This document shows positions 19,227 through 28,069 of a stretch of 64,000 nucleotides of DNA, one piece after another. Under the pieces are notes generated by a model. The model searched no databases and had not been told where the DNA came from. It was given only the letters and a program-made list of their open reading frames with translations. The first letter of the stretch is position 1, and the number at the start of each line of letters is the position of its first letter. The stretch comes from Nocardioides euryhalodurans (GTDB taxonomy: Bacteria; Actinomycetota; Actinomycetes; Propionibacteriales; Nocardioidaceae). The stretch covers positions 124,001 to 188,000 of the forward strand of contig NZ_CP038267.1 of NCBI RefSeq assembly GCF_004564375.1, given 5' to 3'. The translations under genes and the position numbers were made by a program.

Positions 19227-20528
19227 TCACTCCCCGAGCACGCGCCGCAGGTGCCCGTTCGCGAACACCCGGTCGGGGTCGAGCCGGTCGCGCAGCGCGA
19301 GGAAGTCGGCGTAGCGCGGGTGGAGCAGCGCGAGGTCCTCGCGCCCGAGGGTGTGCAGCTTGCCCCAGTGGGGGCGGCCGCCGTGGTCGCGCAGGATCTG
19401 CTCCACCCCGGTGAAGTAGGGCAGGTGGTCGGTACGGGCCGGGGTGTGGACGGCGAGGTAGACCGAGTCGCGTCCGTACGCCGGCGACAGCGGCACGTCG
19501 TCGGCGGGCACCACCCGGATCTCGACAGGGAAGCCGATGCGCCAGTCGGAGGCCTCCACCGCGCGCCGGACCTCCCGCAGCGCGGCCATGCCGGCCTCGC
19601 GGGGCACGGCGTACTCCATCTCACGGAAGCGGACCCGGCGCGGAGTCGTGAAGACCCGGTGGGACACGTCGATGTAGCTGCGCTCGCTGAGCGCCCGGGC
19701 GGCGAACCGGTTGATCGGCGCGATGGTGCGCGGCGCGGCGCGGCCCGTCCGCACCAGGCCCGCGAAGAGCGTGTTGGCGAGGAAGTCGTCGTCCAGCCAC
19801 GCCCGCCAGCGGGGGAGCGGCTCGGCCTGCTCGACCGGCACGGCGAGCCGGTCGTTGGTCTTGACCTGCATCAGGTCGGTGTGGGGGAACCAGTACGCGT
19901 CGACGTGGTCGTGCGCGGCGGCCAGCTCCTCGAAGCCCGCCAGGCACTCCTCCCAGCCCAGCGGCCGCTCGTGGGCCCGCAGCAGGAAGGCGGGCTCGAC
20001 GGCGAAGGTGACCGTGGTGAGGACCCCCAGCGCCCCGAGCCCGATCCTGCCGAGCTCCAGGACGTCGGCGTTCTCCGTCGCCGAGGCCCGGAGCAGCTCA
20101 CCGGTCCCCGTCACCAGCTCGAGACCGCGCAGCTGGGCCGAGAGCGACGCGACCCGCCCGCCGGAGCCGTGGGTGCCGGTCGACACGGCTCCGGCGACCG
20201 TCTGCTCGGCGATGTCGCCCATGTTGTGCAGGGAGAGCCCGAGGCGGGCGAGCTCGTCGTTGAGGACGTGGAGCGGCGTGCCCGCACGGGCCGTCACCGT
20301 CATCGCCTCGCGGTCGACCCCGACGATGCCGGTGAGGGCGGTCGGCAGCAGCAGCACGTCCTCGGGCGCCGCGATCGCGGTGAAGCTGTGGCCGGTGCCG
20401 ACCATCTTGACCGTGGACCCGGCCGCCCGGACGGCGGTGACGGCGGTACGGACGTCGTCGGTGGTGCGCGGCGCGTAGGCCTCGCGCGGGGTGGCGGACG
20501 CGAGTCCGGACCAGTTGCGCCACTCCAC
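19227..20528 (-). CDS. FAD-dependent D-arabinono/L-gulono-1,4-lactone oxidase or dehydrogenase
   Basis: The 433-residue flavoprotein has a VAO-type FAD domain with VGTGHSFTAIA near residue 42, whose histidine is the usual covalent FAD site, and AGAVSTGTHGSGG. The C-terminal ALO domain carries the diagnostic HWGKLH. Such enzymes oxidize aldonolactones; the mycobacterial relative Rv1771 is an L-gulonolactone dehydrogenase. The GTG at 20528 begins the standard WRNWSG N-terminus, and the gene starts 10 bases after the stop of the MFS gene, so the two form an operon. The substrate is not settled by sequence. Confidence 0.88.
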   Translation of the reverse strand: MEWRNWSGLASATPREAYAPRTTDDVRTAVTAVRAAGSTVKMVGTGHSFTAIAAPEDVLLLPTALTGIVGVDREAMTVTARAGTPLHVLNDELARLGLSLHNMGDIAEQTVAGAVSTGTHGSGGRVASLSAQLRGLELVTGTGELLRASATENADVLELGRIGLGALGVLTTVTFAVEPAFLLRAHERPLGWEECLAGFEELAAAHDHVDAYWFPHTDLMQVKTNDRLAVPVEQAEPLPRWRAWLDDDFLANTLFAGLVRTGRAAPRTIAPINRFAARALSERSYIDVSHRVFTTPRRVRFREMEYAVPREAGMAALREVRRAVEASDWRIGFPVEIRVVPADDVPLSPAYGRDSVYLAVHTPARTDHLPYFTGVEQILRDHGGRPHWGKLHTLGREDLALLHPRYADFLALRDRLDPDRVFANGHLRRVLGE

Positions 20529-20538
20529 GGGCCCGAGG

Positions 20539-21750
20539 CTACTGGTCGAGGGCGGTGACGGGGGACCGTTCCTGCGCCCGGCGCGGGAGCAGCTGCGCCG
20601 CGACGGCGGCGACCGCCCCCGCGCCCAGCGGCACCAGGTACGCAGCGCTCGCGCCGGCGTGGTCCACCACGAAGCCGGCGGCGGTCGCACCCGGCGCCAC
20701 GCCGGCGACGATGCCCGTGTGGAGCAGCGCCATCCCCTCGGTGAGCCGCCCCGGTGACACCACCTGCTCGGTGAGCGACGTCGACGCGATCAGGGTGGGG
20801 GCGATCGCGCAGCCGCCGACCAGGAGGGCCAGGCCCATGAGGGGGACGGAGCCGATGAACGCCAGCGGCGCCATGGCCACGAACATCCCGACGGCGCCGA
20901 CCCGGACCCGCACGTCCGGTCCGCGTCGCCAGGTGATCGCCCCCGTGACCAGCCCGGCGAGCAGGCTGCCGAGCGCCCACACCGCGAGCAGCGGGCCGGC
21001 GTACGCCTGGCTGCCCTGCTCGTCGGCGAACGCGACGGTGACCACCTCGGCCGCCCCGAAGAGGGTGCCGAGCGCCAGCTGCACGACCAGCAGCGGCACC
21101 AGCGTCCGCCAGGGGAGCGGCTGGTGCGCCACGGCCGGGTCGCGGGGTGGGGCCGGGGGTGGCTCGGTGCCGCGCTGGACCGCGAGCGCCAGGGTGCCGA
21201 GCAGGCCGGTGCCGACGGCGGTGGCGAGGCCGGCGACGGGGTGCACCGCCGTGGCGAGGACGGTCACCAGGATCGGCCCGAGGATGAAGACGCTCTCGTC
21301 GACCACGGCCTCCAGCGCGAACGCGGTCTGGAGGTCACGCGGTCGCCCGCGGAGGGCGTAGGACCAGCGGGCCCGGACACAGGTACCGGCGGTCGGCAGC
21401 CCGGCGCCGGCGACCGCGGCCAGCAGCCACGACGTCCAGCGGGGCCAGCCGGCCTGGACCGAGACCACGAGCGCGATCGCGGCGGCGGCGAAGACCAGGA
21501 CGACGGGGACCAGCACCCGCGCCTGGCCGAGCCGGTCGAGCAACCGGCCCTGCACGACCGCGAACACCGCGTTCGCCACGACGTAGGCCGCCGCCACCGA
21601 TCCCGCCAGACCGTAGGAACCGGTGGCGGCCTGGACCAGCAGCACGATGCCCAGCCCCATCATCGAGATGGGCAGCCGGCCGACCATCCCGGCGGCCGAG
21701 AAGCGCAGGCCTCCGGGGACGCTGAGGATCCGGCGGTACGTCGAGAGCAT
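20539..21750 (-). CDS. MFS transporter (12-helix)
   Basis: The 403-residue protein has about 12 hydrophobic segments split by a loop near residues 195-215 (RGTEPPPAPPRDPAVAHQP). It looks like the small actinobacterial MFS group often annotated as efflux proteins; the motif-A region is degenerate (QGRLLDRLGQAR). It is the first gene of a two-gene unit with the aldonolactone oxidase and may move a related sugar derivative, but nothing in the sequence fixes the substrate. It is divergent from the ferrochelatase gene. Confidence 0.82.
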   Translation of the reverse strand: MLSTYRRILSVPGGLRFSAAGMVGRLPISMMGLGIVLLVQAATGSYGLAGSVAAAYVVANAVFAVVQGRLLDRLGQARVLVPVVLVFAAAAIALVVSVQAGWPRWTSWLLAAVAGAGLPTAGTCVRARWSYALRGRPRDLQTAFALEAVVDESVFILGPILVTVLATAVHPVAGLATAVGTGLLGTLALAVQRGTEPPPAPPRDPAVAHQPLPWRTLVPLLVVQLALGTLFGAAEVVTVAFADEQGSQAYAGPLLAVWALGSLLAGLVTGAITWRRGPDVRVRVGAVGMFVAMAPLAFIGSVPLMGLALLVGGCAIAPTLIASTSLTEQVVSPGRLTEGMALLHTGIVAGVAPGATAAGFVVDHAGASAAYLVPLGAGAVAAVAAQLLPRRAQERSPVTALDQ

Positions 21751-21818
21751 GGCGCTCGTGAGCGTACGACCGAGGACGGCCGGCCTCCCACTCGGCGACG
21801 CTTCCTACGATGGGGTCC

Positions 21819-22907
21819 ATGAGTCCCGACGTGAGCCCGTACGACGCGCTGCTGCTGGTGTCGTTCGGCGGACCCGAGCAGCCTGACGACGTCATCCCGT
21901 TCCTCGAGAACGTCACCCGGGGCAAGAACATCCCGCGCGAGCGGCTCGCCGAGGTCGGGGAGCACTACTTCCAGTTCGGCGGCCGGTCGCCGATCAACGA
22001 CCAGAACCGCGCGCTGCTCGCGGCGATCCGTGAGGACCTCGCCGGCGCGGGGATCGACCTGCCGGTCTACTGGGGGAACCGCAACTGGGACCCCTACCTC
22101 GCCGACACGCTGCGCGAGATGGCGGCCGACGGGGTGACCCGGGCGGCCTGCTTCGTGACGAGCGCCTACTCGTCGTACTCCGGCTGCCGGCAGTACCGCG
22201 AGGACCTCGCCGAGGCGTCGGCGGGCGTCGAGGGCGCGCCGCAGCTGGACCGGCTGCGCCACTACTTCAACCACCCGGGCTTCGTGGAGCCGGTCGTCGA
22301 CGCCACCCTGGCCGCGCTGGCCGAGCTGCCCGACCACGTCCGCGAGGCGGCCCGGCTGGTCTTCGTCACCCACTCGGTGCCCGACGCGATGAACGACGGG
22401 AGCGGGCCCGAGGGCGGTGCCTACGTCGCCCAGCACGAGGCCGCGATGGCCGAGGTCGTCGAGCGCGTCCGCCAGGAGACCGGCCACCGGCCCGCCCACG
22501 ACCTCGTCTACTGCTCGCGGTCCGGACCGCCGTCGGTGCCGTGGCTGGAGCCGGACGTCAACGACCACCTCGAGCGGCTCTCCGGCCAGGGGGCCGCCGG
22601 CGTGGTGATCGTGCCGCTCGGGTTCGTCTCCGACCACATGGAGGTCATCTACGACCTCGACACCGAGGCGCTCGCGACCGCCGACAAGCTCGGCCTGGCC
22701 GCGGCCCGTGCGGCGACCCCCGGGGTGGACCCCCGCTTCGTCTCCCTGGTCCGGGACCTGCTGGTCGAGCGGGCCGCCGCCGAGCGGGGCGAGGCGCCGA
22801 GGCGGCGTACGGTCGGCCGGATGCCGGCGTCGCACGACCGGTGCCCGCGGACCTGCTGCCCCAACCCCCGCGCCGACCGGCCCACCGTCGGCGGGCTGTC
22901 CGTATGA
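21819..22907 (+). CDS. cpfC: Coproporphyrin III ferrochelatase
   Basis: A 362-residue ferrochelatase that inserts iron in the coproporphyrin-dependent haem pathway used by actinobacteria. It has the family start [18 protein letters not shown], the metal-binding histidine region [12 protein letters not shown], and a cysteine-rich tail (SYSGC and CPRTCCPNP) fitting the [2Fe-2S] cluster of actinobacterial enzymes. An ATG at 21810 is in frame, but TACGAT at 21806-21811 looks like a -10 box ending 7 bases before the ATG at 21819, so I prefer the latter as a leaderless start. Its stop overlaps the next gene's ATG. Confidence 0.93.
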   Translation: MSPDVSPYDALLLVSFGGPEQPDDVIPFLENVTRGKNIPRERLAEVGEHYFQFGGRSPINDQNRALLAAIREDLAGAGIDLPVYWGNRNWDPYLADTLREMAADGVTRAACFVTSAYSSYSGCRQYREDLAEASAGVEGAPQLDRLRHYFNHPGFVEPVVDATLAALAELPDHVREAARLVFVTHSVPDAMNDGSGPEGGAYVAQHEAAMAEVVERVRQETGHRPAHDLVYCSRSGPPSVPWLEPDVNDHLERLSGQGAAGVVIVPLGFVSDHMEVIYDLDTEALATADKLGLAAARAATPGVDPRFVSLVRDLLVERAAAERGEAPRRRTVGRMPASHDRCPRTCCPNPRADRPTVGGLSV

Positions 22908-23737
22908 GCGTCGCCGCCACGCCCGAGGCGCTGCGCGACCTGGCCCTCGACGTCGCCCGGCAGGCGGCCGCGCTGGTGCGCGAGCGCAGCCGTGGCGAGG
23001 TCCTCGTCGCCGACACCAAGTCCAGCACCGTCGACGTCGTCACCGACACCGACCGCGACAGCGAGGAGCTGGTCCGCCGGCTGCTCCTGGCGGCCCGGCC
23101 CGACGACTCGGTCCTGGGCGAGGAGGGCGACGACCTGGTCGGGACCAGCGACGTCAGGTGGGTCGTCGACCCCGTCGACGGCACCGTCAACTTCCTCTAC
23201 GGCCTCCCGGAGTACGCCGTCTCGATCGCGGCCGAGGTCGCCGGGGAGGTGGTGGCCGGCGCCGTCGTCAACGCCGCCACGGGCGTCGAGTACGCGGCCG
23301 CCCGCGGCCTGGGCGCGACCCGCGACGGGGTGCCGCTGCGGGTGCGTCCGGCGCCCCCGGTGGCCGAGCGGCTGGTGCTGACGGGCTTCGGCTACCGCAC
23401 CGACGTCCGGGCCGGACAGGCCGAGCGGGTCGCCCGGATGCTGCCGCGGGTGCGGGACATCCGGCGGATGGGGTCCTGCGCCCTCGACCTGTGCCACGTG
23501 GCCGAGGGGAGTGCCGACGGGTACGTCGAGGAGGGCCCCAACCCGTGGGACCACGCCGCCGGCTCGCTGGTCGCGACCGAGGCGGGTGCGCGCTTCGAGC
23601 TGCTCCCCGGGACCCTCGCGACCGAGCTCCTGGGCCACCCCGGACGCACCCTCGTGACGGCGGCCCCGGCGGACGGCTGGGACGACTTCGTGAGCCTGCT
23701 CACCGAGTGCGGATTCGTGGCCGACGAGCGGGAATAG
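22904..23737 (+). CDS. suhB: Inositol monophosphatase family protein (SuhB-like)
   Basis: The 277-residue product has the three metal-site motifs of the family: GEEGDD near residue 70, [12 protein letters not shown] near 86-97 and PNPWDHAAG near 210. Members dephosphorylate inositol-1-phosphate and related compounds with Mg2+. The ATG overlaps the ferrochelatase stop in the ATGA form, so they are translationally coupled. The gene order onward matches that around suhB (Rv2701c) in M. tuberculosis as I remember it, which is the basis for the symbol. Confidence 0.9.
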   Translation: MSVAATPEALRDLALDVARQAAALVRERSRGEVLVADTKSSTVDVVTDTDRDSEELVRRLLLAARPDDSVLGEEGDDLVGTSDVRWVVDPVDGTVNFLYGLPEYAVSIAAEVAGEVVAGAVVNAATGVEYAAARGLGATRDGVPLRVRPAPPVAERLVLTGFGYRTDVRAGQAERVARMLPRVRDIRRMGSCALDLCHVAEGSADGYVEEGPNPWDHAAGSLVATEAGARFELLPGTLATELLGHPGRTLVTAAPADGWDDFVSLLTECGFVADERE

Positions 23738-23778
23738 CACCGACGTCACCCGGGTTCAGCCCACGCGTCGGAATCCGG

Positions 23779-23807
23779 TGTGCACCGGCTTGGACGGATG
23801 GTGCACA
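23779..23807. promoter_or_regulatory. Inverted repeat TGTGCACC...GGTGCACA
   Basis: TGTGCACC (23779-23786) and GGTGCACA (23800-23807) form a perfect 8-bp inverted repeat over 13 bases. The right arm overlaps CACAAT (23804-23809), a plausible -10 box for the DUF4193 gene about 70 bases downstream. It could be an operator or a suhB terminator. Confidence 0.45.
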
Positions 23808-23880
23808 ATCTGGCCCGCCGACGAGACACGTACGCATGCCGCGGACAGGGGCGCGGCGCGAGGGGAGTGGAGACACGAAT

Positions 23881-24171
23881 ATGGCGACTGACTATGACGC
23901 GCCTCGCAAGAACGAAGAGGACCAGTCCGAGGAGAGCATCGAAGAGCTCAAGGCGCGTCGCCACGACAAGAACTCCGGCAAGGTGGACGAGGACGAGGCC
24001 GAGGCCGCCGAGTCGTTCGAGCTGCCCGGAGCCGACCTCTCCCACGAGGAGCTGGCCGTCGAGGTGAAGCCCAAGCAGGAGGACGAGTTCACCTGCATGA
24101 GCTGCTTCCTGGTGCGCCACCGCAGCCAGCTCGAGGACGAGCGCCGCATGATCTGCACCGACTGCGCCTGA
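23881..24171 (+). CDS. DUF4193 family zinc-ribbon-like protein
   Basis: A 96-residue acidic protein with the DUF4193 signature: an MATDYDAPR start, a charged middle (EESIEELKARRHDKNSGKVD) and a C-terminal FTCMSCFLVRHRSQL...MICTDCA with two CxxC pairs that should bind zinc. The family is confined to actinobacteria and has no known function. It stands in the conserved block between suhB and dut. GGAG upstream (23867-23870) is the ribosome site. Confidence 0.9.
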   Translation: MATDYDAPRKNEEDQSEESIEELKARRHDKNSGKVDEDEAEAAESFELPGADLSHEELAVEVKPKQEDEFTCMSCFLVRHRSQLEDERRMICTDCA

Positions 24172-24183
24172 GCGCCGTCACGG

Positions 24184-24231
24184 AGCGCGCGTGATCGCGC
24201 GCTGACCGGCCGCGCCTGTCCGGGCGCGGCC
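24184..24231. terminator. Tandem hairpins between convergent genes
   Basis: AGCGCGCG-TGAT-CGCGCGCT spans 24184-24203, and GGCCGCGCC (24208-24216) pairs with GGCGCGGCC (24223-24231). Both lie between the DUF4193 stop and the convergent DUF4235 stop and have no U tract. They fit a bidirectional terminator. Confidence 0.7.
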
Positions 24232-24245
24232 GCCGGGGATCCCGC

Positions 24246-24569
24246 TCAGGTCGTGGGGGTCTCCGCGTCCGGGTCCTGCCGGTCCGCCTTCAGCTCGGGC
24301 GGCAGGTGGCCCGTCGACTTGGCGTAGTAGCCGGCCGCCCGCCGGGCGGCGTACATCCTGGCCAGCCCGATCAGGGCGCCGCTGACGACCGCCCACGCGA
24401 CGGCCTCCTTCATGTCGACGTCGGGATCGGCAGGGTTGGCCGGCGGGGTCTTGCCCGTCGCCGCCTTCCACGAGGTGTTGAGGGCCTTCTTCGCGACGGC
24501 GGCGGCGCCGAGCACCGCGACCAGCGAGAACGCCGACCAGACCTTGGAGCTGTCAGAACCCTTTGCCAT
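24246..24569 (-). CDS. DUF4235 family small membrane protein
   Basis: A 107-residue protein with two hydrophobic segments (about 12-26 and 57-72) and the DUF4235 pattern: KVWSAFSLVAVLGAAAVAKKALNTSWKAATGKTPP, then EAVAWAVVSGALIGLARMYAARRAA. The function of the family is unknown. The ATG at 24569 was taken because the conserved KVW start follows closely; longer reading upstream is poor. It lies 35 bases downstream of the DUF3093 gene on the same strand. Confidence 0.85.
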   Translation of the reverse strand: MAKGSDSSKVWSAFSLVAVLGAAAVAKKALNTSWKAATGKTPPANPADPDVDMKEAVAWAVVSGALIGLARMYAARRAAGYYAKSTGHLPPELKADRQDPDAETPTT

Positions 24570-24604
24570 GTTCCCGACCCTAGGGCACGGTGGGGCGCCC
24601 GGGT

Positions 24605-25090
24605 TCACCCCGCCGGGGTGGACCTCGTCATCGCGGAGAGCGCGCCCGCGAGCTGCTCGGGGTGCCGGGTGCTGACCAGCCAGTACGGCGCCGGGTCGGC
24701 GTCGTCGGTGACGTCCACCCGGACCGAGCGCTTGAGGTAGGGCCGCAGCAGCAGGTAGGCGCGGGCGTCCGCGTCGACCCCGGCCTGCCGGCGGGTGGCA
24801 TCGGCGTCGAGGGCGCTGGCCCCGCCGAGGTGCCGGGCCTCGATCCGGGCGCGACCCACGCGCAGCTCGCCGTCGCCGACGACGATGCGTGCGGAGCCGT
24901 ACGCCAGCAGCAGCACCACCAGCAGCGCCATCGCGGCGCCGCTGATCGCCCAGGCGAGCGCCTCGGGCAGCGCGACGACGACGGCCAGCCACAGGCTCGC
25001 CACCAGCATCGTCCCTTGCACCCACCACCGCAGCGGCACGGCGAGCCGCTCGGAGTAGTGGGTGTCAGTGCCGTTCTCCACGGGGTGCAT
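24605..25090 (-). CDS. DUF3093 family membrane protein
   Basis: The 161-residue protein begins with YSERLAVPLRWW, the usual DUF3093 opening, then two adjacent membrane helices (about 26-70) and a soluble domain with RIEARHLGGASALDA and a conserved end RPYLKRSVRVDVTDDADPAPYWLVSTRHPEQLA. No function is known. An ATG 39 bases upstream would add a proline-rich extension, so I used the inner ATG at 25090. Divergent from dut, as in the corresponding mycobacterial block. Confidence 0.85.
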   Translation of the reverse strand: MHPVENGTDTHYSERLAVPLRWWVQGTMLVASLWLAVVVALPEALAWAISGAAMALLVVLLLAYGSARIVVGDGELRVGRARIEARHLGGASALDADATRRQAGVDADARAYLLLRPYLKRSVRVDVTDDADPAPYWLVSTRHPEQLAGALSAMTRSTPAG

Positions 25091-25120
25091 CGTAGGAGCC
25101 GGGCGGTGGCGCGCTGGAGG

Positions 25121-25126
25121 TAGGGT
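25121..25126 (+). promoter_or_regulatory. -10 box for leaderless dut
   Basis: TAGGGT ends 8 bases before the GTG of dut with no Shine-Dalgarno sequence between, so the dut transcript probably begins at or next to its start codon. Confidence 0.55.
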
Positions 25127-25134
25127 CACGCCCC

Positions 25135-25611
25135 GTGCCCCACGATCTCGACGTCCAGCTGCTCCGGCTCGATCCCGACCTGCCCGCCCCGGCGTACGCC
25201 CACCCCGGCGACGCGGGCGCCGACCTGGTGACGGCGGTCGACGTGACGTTGCAGCCGGGGGAGCGGGCGATGGTGCCGACCGGCGTGGCGCTCGCGCTGC
25301 CCGACGGGTACGTCGCCCTCGTCCACCCGCGCTCCGGGCTGGCGGCCCGTCACGGGCTCTCGATCGTCAACACGCCCGGCACGATCGATGCCGGCTACCG
25401 CGGCGAGGTCAAGGTGCTGCTCGTCAACCACGACCCGGTCGAGCCGGTCGAGCTCCGGCGCGGGGACCGTGTCGCCCAGCTGGTCGTCCAGCGGTTCGAG
25501 CGTGCCCGGTTCGTCGAGGTCGACCGACTCCCCGACTCCGTCCGAGGGGCCGGGGGCTACGGTTCTACCGGAGGGTTCTCATCCCAGCCAGACCCGTCGG
25601 AGGAGTCGTGA
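25135..25611 (+). CDS. dut: dUTP diphosphatase
   Basis: A 158-residue trimeric dUTPase that hydrolyses dUTP to dUMP and keeps uracil out of DNA. The five family motifs are readable: [56 protein letters not shown] and the C-terminal [10 protein letters not shown] that closes over the site. The stop overlaps the GTG of the DUF3710 gene. First gene of a four-gene overlapping run (dut, DUF3710, OB-fold, DUF3159). Confidence 0.95.
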   Translation: MPHDLDVQLLRLDPDLPAPAYAHPGDAGADLVTAVDVTLQPGERAMVPTGVALALPDGYVALVHPRSGLAARHGLSIVNTPGTIDAGYRGEVKVLLVNHDPVEPVELRRGDRVAQLVVQRFERARFVEVDRLPDSVRGAGGYGSTGGFSSQPDPSEES

Positions 25612-26297
25612 AGTTTCGTCGCAAGTCCCGGTCCGAGGCACCGGAGGAACCGGGTGCCACGACGGACGCGACGGCGGCGCCCGAGCCGGCGGCCCCGGGT
25701 CCGTACGACGCCGCGGACGTCGAGGGAGACGGCGTGGAGCGGGTCGACCTCGGCTCGCTGCTGATCCCGCCGACCCCGGGCCGCGAGCTGCGGATCCAGG
25801 TCGACGAGCGCACCCAGCAGGTGCAGGCCGTGGTGCTCGCCGGCCCCGAGGGGGCCCTGGAGCTGCGCGCCTTCTCCGCTCCCCGCAACGGTGACCTCTG
25901 GAGCCAGGTGCGCCCGCAGCTCGCCGCCGACATGGCTCGGCGGGGCGGCACCGCGACCGAGCAGGACGGCCCGTTCGGCACCGAGCTGGCCTGCCAGCTC
26001 TCGGTCAAGGCGCCCGACGGCCGGACCGGGCAGCAGCCCTCGCGGATCATCGGCATCAACGGCTCCCGCTGGATGCTGCGCGCCACCTTCCTCGGCAAGC
26101 CCGCGGTCGACCCCGAGAGCGCCGCCACGTGGGAGGAGGCGCTCACCGGCGTCGCCGTACGCCGGGGTGAGGGTGCGATGCCCGTCGGCGACCCGCTCCC
26201 GATCGTGCTGCCCGAGCAGGCGCGACGCGTGACCCCGCCGCCGGCCCAGCCCGGCTCCGGTGCCGCGGCCCCCGGCCCCGACGGTGGATCGACCTGA
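25608..26297 (+). CDS. DUF3710 family protein
   Basis: A 229-residue soluble protein: a basic start (KFRRKSRSE), an alanine/proline linker, then the DUF3710 domain with [43 protein letters not shown] and [15 protein letters not shown]. The tail is proline-rich and disordered. Function is unknown, but it follows dut in many actinobacteria, including the Rv2696c position. The GTG start overlaps the dut stop and has GGAGGAG upstream. Confidence 0.88.
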   Translation: MKFRRKSRSEAPEEPGATTDATAAPEPAAPGPYDAADVEGDGVERVDLGSLLIPPTPGRELRIQVDERTQQVQAVVLAGPEGALELRAFSAPRNGDLWSQVRPQLAADMARRGGTATEQDGPFGTELACQLSVKAPDGRTGQQPSRIIGINGSRWMLRATFLGKPAVDPESAATWEEALTGVAVRRGEGAMPVGDPLPIVLPEQARRVTPPPAQPGSGAAAPGPDGGST

Positions 26298-26298
26298 C

Positions 26299-26664
26299 AT
26301 GGACGCCGCAGGGCGGCTGCGGCGCAGCCTGAGCCGGTGGTCGGCGAGCAGCTCGGAGCTCCACGCCCGGGAGCTGCAGCGCGACCAGCGTGCCTCAGGC
26401 GAGCTCGCCATCGAGGAGGCCCCGGACCGCCAGCTCGTGACCGTCCGCGGCGTGCTGCGCACCGTCACGCTCCGTCCGCGCGGCGGCGTCCCCGCGCTCG
26501 AGGCGGAGCTGTTCGACGGCTCGGCCGTGCTGACCCTGATCTGGCTCGGCCGCCGGCGGATCGCCGGCATCGCGCCCGGCAGGTCGTTGCGCGTGCGCGG
26601 GCGGATCGGGGTCCACGACGGCGCACGGGTGATCTACAACCCGCGCTACGAGCTGCTGCCATGA
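26299..26664 (+). CDS. OB-fold nucleic-acid-binding protein
   Basis: A 121-residue protein whose residues 45-118 form an OB-fold: LVTVRGVLRTVTLRPRGG, ALEAELFDGSAVLTLIWLGRRRI, and RSLRVRGRIGVHDGARVIYNPRYELL. This is the RecG-wedge-like single OB module seen in the Rv2694c position of mycobacteria. It probably binds single-stranded nucleic acid. The start codon follows the DUF3710 stop by one base, and its stop overlaps the DUF3159 start. Confidence 0.87.
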   Translation: MDAAGRLRRSLSRWSASSSELHARELQRDQRASGELAIEEAPDRQLVTVRGVLRTVTLRPRGGVPALEAELFDGSAVLTLIWLGRRRIAGIAPGRSLRVRGRIGVHDGARVIYNPRYELLP

Positions 26665-27386
26665 GCGGCCAGCAGGGCGACCAGACGCGCCCCCACCCGG
26701 ACGTGCAGACCGTCGAGCAGGTGGTCCGCGGCCAGCTGGCCAAGGCCCTGGGCGGTCGCCGCGGCATGGTCGAGGCCGCGGTCCCCACCATCGTCTTCAC
26801 GGTGCTCTGGATCACGACCCGCGAGCTGCAGACGGCGCTCGTGGTGAGCGTGGCCGCGGCCCTGCTGATGCTCGTGGTCCGGCTCGTGCAGCGCTCCACC
26901 GTCCAGTTCGTCGTCAACGCGCTCGTCGGCATCGGCATCGGCTGGCTGTTCGTGTCGATGTCGGCGCGCGGCGGTGCCAGCGAGGACGAGCAGGCCCTCG
27001 CGTACTTCCTGCCCGGGATCCTCTACAACTCCGGCTACGCCGTCGTGCTCGCCCTCACCTGCCTGGTGGGCTGGCCGCTGGTCGGCTTCATGGTCGGCAG
27101 CGTCACCGGTGACCCCACCGCCTGGCACGACGACAAGCAGGTGGTCCGGCTGACCACGCGCCTGACCTGGCTGCTGGTGCTGCCGTGCATCGTGCGGGTC
27201 GCCGCCCAGGCGCCGGTCTACCTCGCCGGCCGCTCCGGCACGATGGAGGCCGACACCGCCGTCGCGGTGCTCGGCATCCTCAAGGTCGGGCTGGGTTGGC
27301 CGCTGCAGCTGGCCGCGCTCGCGGCCATGGTCTGGCTGCTCGCCCGCAACCACACGCCGATCGAGTCGCGCCCGGCCTCGACCTGA
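26661..27386 (+). CDS. DUF3159 family membrane protein
   Basis: The 241-residue protein has six to seven hydrophobic helices and the DUF3159 signature GGRRGMVEAAVPTIVFTVLWIT, then YFLPGILYNSGYAVVLALTCLVGWPLVGFMVG. Family members are actinobacterial integral membrane proteins of unknown function. It ends the run dut-DUF3710-OB-fold-DUF3159, overlapping its upstream neighbour by 4 bases, and converges on the TrkA genes. Confidence 0.88.
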   Translation: MSGQQGDQTRPHPDVQTVEQVVRGQLAKALGGRRGMVEAAVPTIVFTVLWITTRELQTALVVSVAAALLMLVVRLVQRSTVQFVVNALVGIGIGWLFVSMSARGGASEDEQALAYFLPGILYNSGYAVVLALTCLVGWPLVGFMVGSVTGDPTAWHDDKQVVRLTTRLTWLLVLPCIVRVAAQAPVYLAGRSGTMEADTAVAVLGILKVGLGWPLQLAALAAMVWLLARNHTPIESRPAST

Positions 27387-27396
27387 TCGTGCGGCC

Positions 27397-28068
27397 TCAG
27401 CCTCCGTGGAGGGAGGGCGCGAGCAGCCGCTCGAGCTCCTCCTCCTTGTCGGCGCTCACCACGAAGAGCAGCTCGTCCCCGGACTCCAGCGGCTGGTCCT
27501 GGCTCGGCACGTAGACCTGGCCGTCGCGCAGGATCGTCACCAGCGCGCAGTTCTCGGGGAACGGGATCAGCCCGGCCGGCTTGCCGACGTACGGCGAGTC
27601 CTCGGGCAGCGTCAGCTCGACGAGGTTGGCGTTGCCCTGGCGGAAGGTGAACAGCCGCACCAGGTCGCCGATCGTGACCGCCTCCTCCACCAGCGCGGAC
27701 ATGATCCGCGGGGTCGAGACGTTGACGTCGACGCCCCAGGCCTCGCTGAAGAGCCACTCGTTGTTGGGGTGGTTGACCCGGCCGACGGTGCGAGGGACGC
27801 CGAACTCGGTCTTGGCGAGCAGCGAGGTGACCAGGTTGGCCTTGTCGTCGCCGGTGGCGGCGATGACCACGTCGCACCGGTCGAGCTGCGCCTCCTCGAG
27901 GGAGGAGAGTTCGCAGGAGTCGGCGAGCAGCCACTCCGCGTCGGGGACGCGCTCGGGCCGGATGGCCGAGGGCTTCTTGTCGATGAGGAGGACCTGGTGG
28001 CCGTTGGTGATCAGCTCCCGGGCGATGGAACGGCCGACGGCCCCGGCTCCGGCGATGGCGACGCGCAT
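27397..28068 (-). CDS. TrkA/RCK potassium-transport regulator (CeoC-like)
   Basis: The 223-residue protein has an N-terminal Rossmann RCK_N domain (VAIAGAGAVGRSIARELITNGHQVLLID, GxGxxG at 6-11, acidic D at the end of strand 2) and a C-terminal RCK_C (TrkA_C) domain (about 135-215). It binds NAD(H) or ATP and gates a K+ transporter from the cytoplasmic side. One base separates it from the second TrkA gene, and both lie opposite the APC/KimA-like permease. In M. tuberculosis these positions are ceoB and ceoC. Confidence 0.92.
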   Translation of the reverse strand: MRVAIAGAGAVGRSIARELITNGHQVLLIDKKPSAIRPERVPDAEWLLADSCELSSLEEAQLDRCDVVIAATGDDKANLVTSLLAKTEFGVPRTVGRVNHPNNEWLFSEAWGVDVNVSTPRIMSALVEEAVTIGDLVRLFTFRQGNANLVELTLPEDSPYVGKPAGLIPFPENCALVTILRDGQVYVPSQDQPLESGDELLFVVSADKEEELERLLAPSLHGG

Positions 28069-28069
28069 C

